Part shown: one piece after another, positions 56,089 through 64,000 of the stretch
Layout: every line of letters starts with the position of its first letter
Numbering within the stretch: the first letter of the stretch is position 1
Assembly (NCBI GenBank): GCA_022072055.1
Contig: JAJVIK010000020.1
Span: 62,001-126,000 of the forward strand
Reading direction: 5' to 3'
DNA from: a bacterium
GTDB taxonomy: Bacteria; Hinthialibacterota; Hinthialibacteria; OLB16
DNA length: 64,000 nt
The notes under the pieces: model-generated
Database searches by the model: none
What the model saw: only the letters and a program-made list of their open reading frames with translations
Told to the model about the DNA's origin: nothing
Program-made: the position numbers and the translations under genes

Positions 56089-57315
56089 TTACTCCTTTCC
56101 CCAGTCCTGTTGGAACAGCAGCAGGTCCTTGGCGTCCACGCGGCCGTCGTCGTTGAGGTCTGCACTCCGGCCAGGGGTGGCGGTCGGAGTGGGAATCGAG
56201 GTTGGCGTCTCAGTTGGGGTCTCGGAGACTGTCGGAGTCGAAGTCGCCGAGGGGGTGGGGGATTTGTTGGGAGTCTTGGTCAGCGTCCGGGTTCGCGTGG
56301 GGGTGGGAATTTGGTCGAGTTGCAGTTCGAAGGCCCCCATGTCATAGGCGTTCTCACCATCCCGACCCACGCCGGGGATATCCACCGGACGAGGGTTGTG
56401 GGCGAGATCGAGGCTCGCCCCGACTGTCGCGCTGTCCACACAAGGGGAATTCGACGACAGGCGGTAGGTTCCAGGGATGAATCTAGGACCAGAAGTGATG
56501 TTTCCAGTCCCTGGATAGAACGGGTACACATAGCTGTACTCCACAACCGGGACGCTCAGATAATCCAGGTCGCTCTCATCCCAAAGGATGCAGTTTCTCA
56601 CCTCGCATCGTTGCTTGGCAAGGGCTTTTACTCCATCAACACCGTATTGTGTGTGAGTGACGTTGTCCATGATCGTACAGTTCTCCAGAATCAAGACATC
56701 ACCCTGATGGTAGAGGGCGGCTCCGGCCACGGTGGGGGGGAAATAGTCTTCATTTCTGGCAATCAGGCAGTTCCGGATTTCAGCATTACCCGTCACAAAA
56801 ACACCTGCTGTAGCAGAACTGGATGAGTTAATATTGTCAACAATGGCACAATTCCTCACACAGGCTGTAAAAACAGAGTTGACTGCATACATCAGCAAGC
56901 CACCTAGCGTCCCCCCCCGTATCGTAAAGCCATCTACCGTTCCCAAGTGGTCCATTGCGACCGTAAAATCCTCATCTCCCTCGAACGGCTCAGGGTCGGC
57001 GCATTGGATCGTCGTGACCCTGTTCCCCCAGTCGCGTTGGTCAAACTCATCGAGGCCTTCGTTTCCAGCGAATCCACCGAACAACATGCAGTGGGCGTTG
57101 ACATCTACGGACTCCACGTATGTCCCTTGCTTGACCCAGATATGGTCCTCATGCGTGGCGGAGTCCACCGCCGCCTGAACGGTCCTGAAGGCTCGGCCCC
57201 AGGTGGCGCCGTCCGTGTTGTTCCCTGATTTCGCGACATGGATGGTTCGCGCCTGGCAAGCGAACGGGAGAACCAGGGTAAGGCCGCAAGCGAGAGAGAG
57301 AAGGCGGGAGCGCAT
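56089..57315 (-). CDS. secreted parallel beta-helix protein with TP linker and dockerin-like tail
   Basis: 408 residues from the ATG at 57315, with AAAGGGG upstream and a signal peptide (MRSRLLSLACGLTLVLPFAC). Residues about 25-320 form right-handed beta-helix repeats of the choice-of-anchor-Q kind (IHVAKSGNNTDGATW, FRTVQAAVD, DGFTIRGGTLGG, VRNCAIVDNIN, DMGAFELQ). A TP-rich linker of about 60 residues follows. The C-terminus, ADLNDDGRVDAKDLLLFQQD then WGKE, has a dockerin-like Ca-binding DxNxDGxVD loop. It is probably displayed on the cell surface. Confidence 0.85.
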   Translation of the reverse strand: MRSRLLSLACGLTLVLPFACQARTIHVAKSGNNTDGATWGRAFRTVQAAVDSATHEDHIWVKQGTYVESVDVNAHCMLFGGFAGNEGLDEFDQRDWGNRVTTIQCADPEPFEGDEDFTVAMDHLGTVDGFTIRGGTLGGLLMYAVNSVFTACVRNCAIVDNINSSSSATAGVFVTGNAEIRNCLIARNEDYFPPTVAGAALYHQGDVLILENCTIMDNVTHTQYGVDGVKALAKQRCEVRNCILWDESDLDYLSVPVVEYSYVYPFYPGTGNITSGPRFIPGTYRLSSNSPCVDSATVGASLDLAHNPRPVDIPGVGRDGENAYDMGAFELQLDQIPTPTRTRTLTKTPNKSPTPSATSTPTVSETPTETPTSIPTPTATPGRSADLNDDGRVDAKDLLLFQQDWGKE

Positions 57316-57535
57316 GTCCGAATCCCCTTTCTTTCGGAGTGGGCGGGTAGGTCCAAGAATGGTAGCAGAGATAGCGTGAGAGGGATATAGATTCCGAGCC
57401 GCGGCGAGGATTCGGAGCGGCTGTTGCCCCATGTTCCTCCAAGGAGAATGGAGGGCTATGATGAGGGAGGTCTGATCTCCAGCTATGGAGCCGTGGACTT
57501 GTAGTCCCCCGCCCTGACTGAAAGGAGATTCAGCG

Positions 57536-59248
57536 GTGTCCACCATACTCCCCACCCCTCTGCACCAGGAAATCGCCTGTCCCAAGGTGCGTCTTGCCAT
57601 CCGGTCCGTTCTACTCTTGATACTGTGCGGACTGCCGGGGCCGAACCCGGCCTGGGCGCAAGCGGTCCAGACCCTTCTGGAAATCAGCTCCACGATCCCC
57701 GAACAATCACACCAGTTCTCCGGGGGGTCCCGCCAGGTTGTGAATTATGGTCCGATCGCGGTACCCCGCTCCGGACGTCTCCGCTTCATTGTCACCTCCA
57801 CTCCCAACATCCGTCAGGAGGTGGAGAACCTCGAGCGTCATGACTCCACGGTCCAGACAATCAGCTTCAACGGGCAGCAGATCTCCCTGCGCCCGGATTA
57901 CCCGGACTGCAATCCGCCCGGGAGCAACCCGGCGATCTGCTCCTCGATCTGGGATCCCCCCACGGGAGGAAGTCTCACCGTGGAACTGCTGGGACCGGCG
58001 GTCTACAACATCTTCGGTGAGTTTGTGGGGCATGTCGCCCAGAACTACACGCTCCAAGTGCTGTTCCAGCCGGGGCCGGATGTGACCCAAGTGGAGCCCA
58101 ACACCGGGTCCGCGGCGGGTTGGGATCCGGTCACTGTGAGAGGAGATTACTTCGCCGAAAACGCGGTGGTGCTGTTCGGTGGGACCGCCGCCACCGAAAC
58201 GATCCGAGTGAGCGCTCAGGAGATCCTCTGCAGGGTCCCCGCGGGGGTGCCTGGCGCGACGGATGTCTTGGTGTTGAATCCGGACCCCGAACTGGCACCC
58301 TGGAACTTCGGGCGACCCTATGGGCTTTTCGGGGAACTCCCGGGCGGTTTCACCTATGTGAGTCCGGGGCCGCCGCCCGCGCTAGAGGTCGAGGAGTTGC
58401 AGACCACCTATTCCGGGGTCTTTCCCGCGCAGCGGAGCTTTGTGTTCGATGGCCATCAGCAGTTCGCCGAATTCGACTTCTCGATCCCCGGCCCGGGTCA
58501 GCTCCGCTGGGAGGCATGGGCCTTTCTCCCCATCCTCAATCCGGTCTTCGGGCCTCCGGGCGACCCCCACAATTTCGAGGCGTTCAATGACAGCAGCGCG
58601 GTCCGTGGGTTTGTGCGCGGCGACGCTCAGGTGGCTCCCACGAATGTCTTTTGCACGAGCCTGACCTATCTCTACGGGCCGGTGATCTGCAACTCGACGC
58701 AGATTGTGGATGCCGCCGGGGCGGGCGCGGGACACTTCACTCTTTCCGGGCCGGCCTCGTTCAGCGCGCTCGACTTTTCGTTTCTGGGCGCGCCAAGGCA
58801 GGACTGGACCCTGGCCCTCTGGTTCGCGCACCAACCGGTGGTCACCCAAGTGGAGCCCGCGATGGGGTCCCCTTTGGGGGGAACCCCGGTCACCGTGCAC
58901 GGGGCCCACTTCGGAACCGGCGCCCGTGTTCGATTCGGAAACACGGCTGCCACGGGGGTGGCCATTGTGGATGAAAACACCATCCAATGTGTTTCCCCTC
59001 CCGGGGGTCCGGGAGCGGTGAATGTGTCCGTGGTGGTGCTGACCAACCTGGCGGGGACTCTTGAGAATGGGTTCGAGTATGGGGAGCCTGAACCGACCCC
59101 TTCTCCCACCCAGGATTTCGACGAGGTGGATGACCAGAAGATCAACGCCCAAGACCTCTTGGCGTTGCTGATCCGGATTCTGAACGATGAGTATTTCAGG
59201 CAGATCCTATTTGATTTCGCGCGGCAGTGGGGCAAGAACGTGGACTAG
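57536..59248 (+). CDS. secreted IPT/TIG-domain protein with DLL...W tail
   Basis: 570 residues from GTG, with AAAGGAG about 8 bases upstream. A signal peptide runs to about residue 42 (AIRSVLLLILCGLPGPNPAW). Two IPT/TIG immunoglobulin-like domains are visible: VTQVEPNTGSAAGWDPVTVR (near 182) and VTQVEPAMGSPLGGTPVTVH (near 438). Each is preceded by a beta-rich stretch ending LFQPGPD or LWFAHQP. The C-terminal tail reads DDQKINAQDLLALLIRILN and ends LFDFARQWGK, related to the tails of the neighbouring surface proteins. Function unknown. Confidence 0.82.
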   Translation: MSTILPTPLHQEIACPKVRLAIRSVLLLILCGLPGPNPAWAQAVQTLLEISSTIPEQSHQFSGGSRQVVNYGPIAVPRSGRLRFIVTSTPNIRQEVENLERHDSTVQTISFNGQQISLRPDYPDCNPPGSNPAICSSIWDPPTGGSLTVELLGPAVYNIFGEFVGHVAQNYTLQVLFQPGPDVTQVEPNTGSAAGWDPVTVRGDYFAENAVVLFGGTAATETIRVSAQEILCRVPAGVPGATDVLVLNPDPELAPWNFGRPYGLFGELPGGFTYVSPGPPPALEVEELQTTYSGVFPAQRSFVFDGHQQFAEFDFSIPGPGQLRWEAWAFLPILNPVFGPPGDPHNFEAFNDSSAVRGFVRGDAQVAPTNVFCTSLTYLYGPVICNSTQIVDAAGAGAGHFTLSGPASFSALDFSFLGAPRQDWTLALWFAHQPVVTQVEPAMGSPLGGTPVTVHGAHFGTGARVRFGNTAATGVAIVDENTIQCVSPPGGPGAVNVSVVVLTNLAGTLENGFEYGEPEPTPSPTQDFDEVDDQKINAQDLLALLIRILNDEYFRQILFDFARQWGKNVD

Positions 59249-59288
59249 AGCGGTTAACGTTATCGTGTGGCGCCTGGGAGGGCCAGGC

Positions 59289-60338
59289 TCAGTCGTGGCA
59301 GGTCTTACGGGGGGAGTCCGGATGGGTCACGAGGTGACAGGCCACTTGGTGGCCTCCGCCCACATCGGTGAGCGGCGGGGTTTCGGTCCGGCAAGGGTCG
59401 AAACAGTATTTGCAGCGCGGGTGAAAGGAGCAACCCGGCGGAGGATTGATCGGGCTGGGCACATCCCCCTCAAGCAATTGGCGCTCGCGCCGGACGGAAG
59501 GGTCTGGGATCGGGGCGGCCTCCAGCAGCGCCTCGGTGTAGGGGTGCAGTGGGCGTTTGTAGATTTCGTCCTTGTCGGCCACCTCGACCAGCTTCCCAAG
59601 GTACATGATCGCCACCCGGTTGCTGATGTGCTCCACGACGGATAGGGCGTGCGAGATGAACAAGTACGAAAGCCCGCGCTTTCTCCGGAGGTCCATGAGC
59701 AGGTTGATGACCTGGGCCTGGACCGAGACATCCAACGCGCTCACCGCCTCATCGCAGATGATCAGTTTCGGCTCGACCGTGAGCGCGCGGGCAATCCCGA
59801 TCCGCTGGCGTTGTCCGCCGCTGAACTCGTGCGGGTAACGGTCGAGGTGGGTCGAGGAGAGTCCGACCTCCTCCAGCAAGCCGACCACCCGGTCGCGGCG
59901 CTCCTTGCGGTTCTTGCAGATCCCGAAAATCTTGAGCGGCTCCATCAGGGCGCCGGCGACAGTGAGCCGCGGATTGAGCGAGGAGAACGGGTCTTGGAAG
60001 ATGATTTGAAGGTGCTTGCGGTAGGGGCGCATTTCGCGCTGCGAAAGGGTGAGCAGGTTGGGAGAGTTCTCGAAGCGAGCCTCCCCCTCGGCCCCATCGA
60101 GAAGTCGCAGAAGGGCGCGCCCGACAGTGGTCTTGCCGCAGCCGCTTTCGCCCGCGAGCCCCAGGGTCTCCCCGGGGTGGATCTCGAAGGACACGCCATC
60201 GACGGCGCGGACATGACCGGTGACCCGCGAAAACACCCCCGAACGAATCGGGAAGTGCATCTTGAGGTTACGCACGGAGAGAAGCGGCTTTTGCTCGCTT
60301 CCCGACACCGATGAGTTTTGGGGATCCGCCACGGTCAA
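59289..60338 (-). CDS. oligopeptide/dipeptide ABC transporter ATP-binding protein (OppF/DppF type)
   Basis: 349 residues. The ATPase shows [15 protein letters not shown] (Walker A), the Q-loop [13 protein letters not shown], the signature [14 protein letters not shown], Walker [15 protein letters not shown] and the H-loop FISHALSVV. The C-terminal oligo_HPY extension has cysteines [14 protein letters not shown], as in OppD/OppF. It powers import of peptides through an OppBC-type channel. The partner genes are not visible, so the operon is probably elsewhere or the gene is detached. Start TTG at 60338 or GTG at 60332. Confidence 0.92.
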   Translation of the reverse strand: MTVADPQNSSVSGSEQKPLLSVRNLKMHFPIRSGVFSRVTGHVRAVDGVSFEIHPGETLGLAGESGCGKTTVGRALLRLLDGAEGEARFENSPNLLTLSQREMRPYRKHLQIIFQDPFSSLNPRLTVAGALMEPLKIFGICKNRKERRDRVVGLLEEVGLSSTHLDRYPHEFSGGQRQRIGIARALTVEPKLIICDEAVSALDVSVQAQVINLLMDLRRKRGLSYLFISHALSVVEHISNRVAIMYLGKLVEVADKDEIYKRPLHPYTEALLEAAPIPDPSVRRERQLLEGDVPSPINPPPGCSFHPRCKYCFDPCRTETPPLTDVGGGHQVACHLVTHPDSPRKTCHD

Positions 60339-60459
60339 TACACAGCCTGTCCGGGTTTTGGTAGGATTGGAGCGGATAGTAACCCACGGGACACAAATTC
60401 CAAGGGCAATCCCTTCCCTCGCCGGGCGCGCCGCGCGGCACGAGGGGCGTTCGGCGAAA

Positions 60460-61311
60460 ATGCGGACTATTCTCCGATATCAGATATGGATCCTCCCGGC
60501 GCTGCTGGCGTGCGCGACCCAACCAGGGACCGGTTGGGGACAGAGTCGAGTGCGCCTCGACCTGGAGAGCTTCCGGACCGAGGTGTCCCCAAGCGCCCCG
60601 GATCAGGATGCTCTGTTCCTGAAAGACCTCATTCCGGCGCTGGCTCGGCGGATGTTCCCCCCGGGATCGGCTGGGTCCCAGATGGAACCGCAGACCATCG
60701 ATGTGGGGGTGGAGCGCGAATCCCGACCCGAGGAGACCCCCAGGAAAGGGGTTCGAATTGTTCAAAGCGCTCGATACAAGCTCGATATCCGGGGAAACCA
60801 GTATTTGGCGGCGGCGGAAAACTTCCTTTCCTGGCGGAAGGCTTTTGAAACGAGTTGGATCGAAGCCGCCAGCGGTGAGATCACCGCCGCCTCGAAAACC
60901 CCGCTCGCGCTGATCTTTGAGGACTCAGGCCTTTCCAAGCGCGAGAAAATTGTCCGTATCCTTCAGCTTCAAGCGCACGCGGGGGCGACCTACTCTCCCC
61001 CGCCGACCCCGCACCCAGAATTCTGGCCGGTTTCAAAGATCATTGAGATGCCGGAGATCCACGCCAGGGTGCAATTCAACCCGCGCGGCGGAAAGGTGAC
61101 AATTCTGGAGGCGGAAACCGGACGCGCCTGGGTGATTCCGTTTAACCCGACGGACGATCCGATTCGGTGGATGCGTGATTTACGGGTGTGGGCGGAGGGG
61201 AACGGTCTTTCCCGCGCGGTGGAGCGAATGCGCGCGGTGGCGCTGGGGAAGGAAAAGGAGACATCGCGAACCCTGGCTCCTTTTCAAGGAGAGTCCAGAG
61301 GATCCAGGTGA
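60460..61311 (+). CDS. hypothetical lipoprotein
   Basis: 283 residues from the ATG at 60460, which opens a possible lipoprotein signal (ILRYQIWILPALLACATQPG, Cys18 after LLA). The rest is soluble and has no recognised domain. Segments are IPALARRMFPPGSAGSQMEP, GVRIVQSARYKLDIRG and RVQFNPRGGKVTILEAETGR. A longer reading from 60220 would run antisense into the ATPase gene and is not used. Confidence 0.6.
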   Translation: MRTILRYQIWILPALLACATQPGTGWGQSRVRLDLESFRTEVSPSAPDQDALFLKDLIPALARRMFPPGSAGSQMEPQTIDVGVERESRPEETPRKGVRIVQSARYKLDIRGNQYLAAAENFLSWRKAFETSWIEAASGEITAASKTPLALIFEDSGLSKREKIVRILQLQAHAGATYSPPPTPHPEFWPVSKIIEMPEIHARVQFNPRGGKVTILEAETGRAWVIPFNPTDDPIRWMRDLRVWAEGNGLSRAVERMRAVALGKEKETSRTLAPFQGESRGSR

Positions 61312-61337
61312 ATAAACCAGCTCGGAACGGGGGCAGG

Positions 61338-63683
61338 ATGGAGGGGCTCATCTCACATTCATCGATCAGGCCATGGACTCCAGGATCACGGGAACCGGAT
61401 CATGGCCAGCTCTTCATCACGAAAGATGGAGCGGGGACCTCCGAGCGTCGGGGCGTGATTGCGGTCATCTGCGTGCTCACGGCGCTTATCAACCTTCAGG
61501 CGCATAGCGCCACTGTGGTGCTGACCTCGCGCCACGGCCAAAAAGATGGCAACTTTGGCTATTCCGTGTCGGGAATCCCCGACGTCAACGGAGATGCCCG
61601 GGGAGATGTTGTGGTCGGTGCGCCCTTCGAGGATGTAGTCTCTGTCGTGGCTGGCCGTGCATATGTGTTCGATGGAGCAAACGGCATTTGGCTTAGGACG
61701 CTGAGGTCTCCGGGAAATGAGCCGTTCGGTTTATTTGGCGCATCCGTCGCAGGAATCCCTGATGCCAACGCGAACGGTCAAGGAAACGTCATCGTGGGCG
61801 CTCCCGAAGAAGATCCCGATTCCAGTCCCGAGAGAGCCGGCCGCGCTTATATCTTCGATGGAACCAGTGGCTTACTAATCTACACTTTGGTCTCGCCGAA
61901 CGAAATAAGCGTTGGTCGGTTCGGGTCCTGTGTCTCAGGTGTTCCCGATGTCAATGGAGATGGTCGTGGTGACGTCGTCGTGGGCGCTGATTCCGAGGAA
62001 GTGGAGACCTTTCAGTCGGTCGGATTAGCCGGACGGGCATATATCTTTGATGGTGTCACCGGGAACCTGCTGCACACACTTGTCTCTCCAAACGCCTCAT
62101 TTGGCGGTCATTTTGGTTACTCCGTATCTGGGATTCCAGATGTCAACGGCGATGGACGGGGGGATGTCGTGGTGAGCGCTGTCGAGGAGGATGATTTGAC
62201 AGCAACGATATCTGGGCGGGCGTATATTTTCAGTGGGGCCAGTGGGAACCTACTCCGATCCTTGACTTCACCGGCTCCCGAATTCTACGGGAGATTCGGA
62301 GAGTCCGTCTCGGGCGTACCGGATCTAAGCGGCGATGGACGAGGAGACGTTGTGGTGGGGGCCCCGCGAGAGGAAACCGGCGCCAGTCCCGCCAATTCCG
62401 GCCGCGCCCACATCTTCAATGGAGCCACCGGAAATCTCCTCCGCACGCTTGCTTCGCCCGATGAGGGGGAATTCGGAGGCTTCGGTGAGTCCGTGGGGGG
62501 TGTTGCCGACATCAATGGTGATGGTCTGGGGGATGTCGTCGTGGGCACGCTTGGGATGGATACCGTAGGCCACCCAGTCAATATCGAAGGGGCTTATGTT
62601 TTCGACGGCTCCACAGGTGGTCTGCTGCAATCGCTGGTGTCACCAAACGCTGAGGGTTTTGGCCAGTTCGGGGTGGCGGTGTCGGGCGTTCCGGACGTAA
62701 ACGGTGACGGTCGGGGGGATATTGTCGTGGGCGCGCCGGAAGAAGACCCCGGATTCAGTCCGGAGGGTGTGGGACGAGCTTATGTCTTTTACGACGGGGA
62801 TATCCCAACACCAATCCCCACGGCCACATCCTCTTCCACCCTAACGCCGACCGCCACACCCACCGTCACTCAATCAGACACGCAGACCATCACCGAGACT
62901 CCGACCGAAACGGGCACGCCCACAATAACCCCGACCCACACGGAGACTGGCACGCGGACTGAAACTCCTTCCCAAACAGAGACGTTTACAGAAACCCCTG
63001 TGCTCACCTCCACACTCACCCGAACACCTGAACCCACGGAGACCGAAACCCCCACCTCCTCGGAGACCGAAAGCCCCTTGCTGACACACACCTCAACGCC
63101 CACGAATTCTATCTCCCCGACTCTTACTCAGTCCCACACTCCCTCCGCGACACCAACGTCAACATCCAATCTCGATGTGGCCGACGCCGTGGACGCCACG
63201 CAGATTCATTGGAGTTCCATGGGGAACGCGGGATGGTTCCGTCAGTCTGTCGTTACTCACGATGGGGTTGACGCCGCCCAAAGCGGACGCATTGGGCACG
63301 GACAAACCACCATCCTCGCCGCCAGTGTGATCGGCCAAGGAACACTCACTTTCTGGTGGTCGGTGTCCTCGGAACCGGGTTTTGACACTCTACGCTTTCG
63401 GATCGACGGGCAAGTTCAGGATTCCATCTCGGGCCTGAGTGGGTGGATACGGAAGGTGTTTGCGGCGCCTGCGGGCAGCCATCTCTTTGAGTGGGTGTAT
63501 GCGAAAGATGGGAGTCGCTCTCTCAACAGTGATGCGGGGTGGGTGGACCAAGTGATGTGGGAGACTTCCGAAACCGGACTTGATGCAACCGGTCTCCTAG
63601 TGCTGCTTAGCCGAATGCACACGGGTGATGCGGATTTCCGAGATCTCTTCGACGCAAGCCGAAGGTGGATGAAGCTCCAATAA
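61338..63683 (+). CDS. secreted FG-GAP beta-propeller protein with TP linker and DLL...W tail
   Basis: Up to 781 residues from the ATG at 61338. The start is uncertain, since the hydrophobic signal segment (VIAVICVLTALINLQAHSA) begins only about 38 residues later and a GTG there is possible. Seven FG-GAP/integrin-alpha-like repeats of about 64 residues follow, each with FGxSVSGIPDVNGDGRGDVV and GRAYIFDG; the DxNxDGxGD loops should bind calcium. Next come a TP/TE linker of about 120 residues and a beta-sandwich of about 115 residues (LTFWWSVSSEPGFDTLRFRI). The tail TGLLVLLSRM ... FRDLFDASRRWMK ends the protein. It is likely a surface adhesin-type protein. Confidence 0.85.
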   Translation: MEGLISHSSIRPWTPGSREPDHGQLFITKDGAGTSERRGVIAVICVLTALINLQAHSATVVLTSRHGQKDGNFGYSVSGIPDVNGDARGDVVVGAPFEDVVSVVAGRAYVFDGANGIWLRTLRSPGNEPFGLFGASVAGIPDANANGQGNVIVGAPEEDPDSSPERAGRAYIFDGTSGLLIYTLVSPNEISVGRFGSCVSGVPDVNGDGRGDVVVGADSEEVETFQSVGLAGRAYIFDGVTGNLLHTLVSPNASFGGHFGYSVSGIPDVNGDGRGDVVVSAVEEDDLTATISGRAYIFSGASGNLLRSLTSPAPEFYGRFGESVSGVPDLSGDGRGDVVVGAPREETGASPANSGRAHIFNGATGNLLRTLASPDEGEFGGFGESVGGVADINGDGLGDVVVGTLGMDTVGHPVNIEGAYVFDGSTGGLLQSLVSPNAEGFGQFGVAVSGVPDVNGDGRGDIVVGAPEEDPGFSPEGVGRAYVFYDGDIPTPIPTATSSSTLTPTATPTVTQSDTQTITETPTETGTPTITPTHTETGTRTETPSQTETFTETPVLTSTLTRTPEPTETETPTSSETESPLLTHTSTPTNSISPTLTQSHTPSATPTSTSNLDVADAVDATQIHWSSMGNAGWFRQSVVTHDGVDAAQSGRIGHGQTTILAASVIGQGTLTFWWSVSSEPGFDTLRFRIDGQVQDSISGLSGWIRKVFAAPAGSHLFEWVYAKDGSRSLNSDAGWVDQVMWETSETGLDATGLLVLLSRMHTGDADFRDLFDASRRWMKLQ

Positions 63684-63715
63684 TCGCAGGGGATCCAACA
63701 CACAAACTCTTCCCA

Positions 63716-64000
63716 CTAGTAGAGCGCAACCGCCTCAGTCCCTTCCCCGCGCACCCGAAGGCAGTCCGGCGCGAGCTCCACCTTGGCCCGCGATCCGTTC
63801 CGGCTGATCGATAGCGTTTGCCCTTTGGTGGTCCAATCGTAATCATGGGTGGCCGAATCCGGATTCACCCGAATGAGGGTCACGAACTCCTGCTTCTTGG
63901 AAGAGCCGCGCGGCTTGGCGGTGAGGTGCCACTCGCTGAGATCGAATCCGGCCCAGTTTGCGGGAGGGGGGTCATACCCATCCCGCTGGGAAAGGGCCAG
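63716..64000 (-). CDS. C-terminal part of an unknown protein (5' partial)
   Basis: The frame ends at 63716 and is open to the window edge, giving the last 94 residues. It is beta-rich and reads WAGFDLSEWHLTAKPRGSSK, KQEFVTLIRVNPDSATHDYD and AKVELAPDCLRVRGEG. This resembles the C-terminal sheet of secreted polysaccharide lyases or similar proteins, but no firm family can be given. Confidence 0.55.
   Translation of the reverse strand: MALSQRDGYDPPPANWAGFDLSEWHLTAKPRGSSKKQEFVTLIRVNPDSATHDYDWTTKGQTLSISRNGSRAKVELAPDCLRVRGEGTEAVALY

Overview
The window is a GC-rich chromosomal stretch from an uncultured Gram-negative bacterium. lpxK (lipid A), a fused secDF and outer-surface lipoproteins argue for two membranes. 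Three habits recall the large environmental genomes of Planctomycetes, Omnitrophota, Sumerlaeota or Hydrogenedentota: secreted proteins with long Thr/Pro/Glu linkers and a short C-terminal dockerin-like tail, redoxin-cytochrome-copper monooxygenase and sulfatase genes, and many small palindromic repeats. The phylum cannot be fixed from sequence alone. I see no CRISPR array, intact insertion sequence, prophage, rRNA or tRNA.

Layout. 1-1.05 kb: 3' part of a TP-linker surface protein, then a repeat-filled spacer. 1.4-5.9 kb: zinc dehydrogenase, a sugar isomerase fused to ribulose-phosphate epimerase, and recQ. 6-12.6 kb: small genes, then an exopolysaccharide-type operon (chain-length protein, heparinase-like lyase, FAD oxidoreductase). 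12.6-20.8 kb: LeuA-like synthase, a redoxin/heme/copper protein, an MBL phosphodiesterase, a Gly-rich repeat protein and a pseudopilin. 21-28.6 kb: a TMTC-like TPR membrane protein, a glycosyltransferase, remains of a PIN toxin-antitoxin pair, an M81 peptidase and a large secreted protein. 28.7-36.4 kb: housekeeping genes prfB (with its programmed frameshift), queA, gyrA and gyrB. 36.7-41.1 kb: priming sugar transferase, TPR lipoprotein, cation/proton antiporter. 41.2-46 kb: secDF, the SRP RNA gene and rpsA, all on the minus strand. 46.4-50.3 kb: TPR lipoprotein, glycoside-hydrolase-like protein, lpxK. 50.4-52.5 kb: an Rrf2 regulator, DUF2061 and sulfatase cassette. 52.5-56 kb: a Ski2-like helicase and a ParDE module with a broken toxin. 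56-64 kb: three secreted surface proteins with dockerin-like tails, an OppF-type ATPase, a lipoprotein and a partial gene.

Most notable. (1) The same 18-bp palindrome, AGTGCAT-N4-like, sits on the -10 box of well-formed promoters for both recQ and the Ski2-like helicase, suggesting one repressor (perhaps an unfamiliar LexA) controls both. (2) ParE is broken by an exact 8-bp tandem duplication whose removal restores a complete toxin. (3) Palindromic REP-like repeats occur between genes and inside two coding sequences, including exactly at the junction of the isomerase-epimerase fusion. (4) The secreted proteins share a C-terminal 'DLL...W' tail that may be a sorting signal. (5) The SRP RNA gene and the prfB frameshift are easily missed by gene callers and are recorded here.
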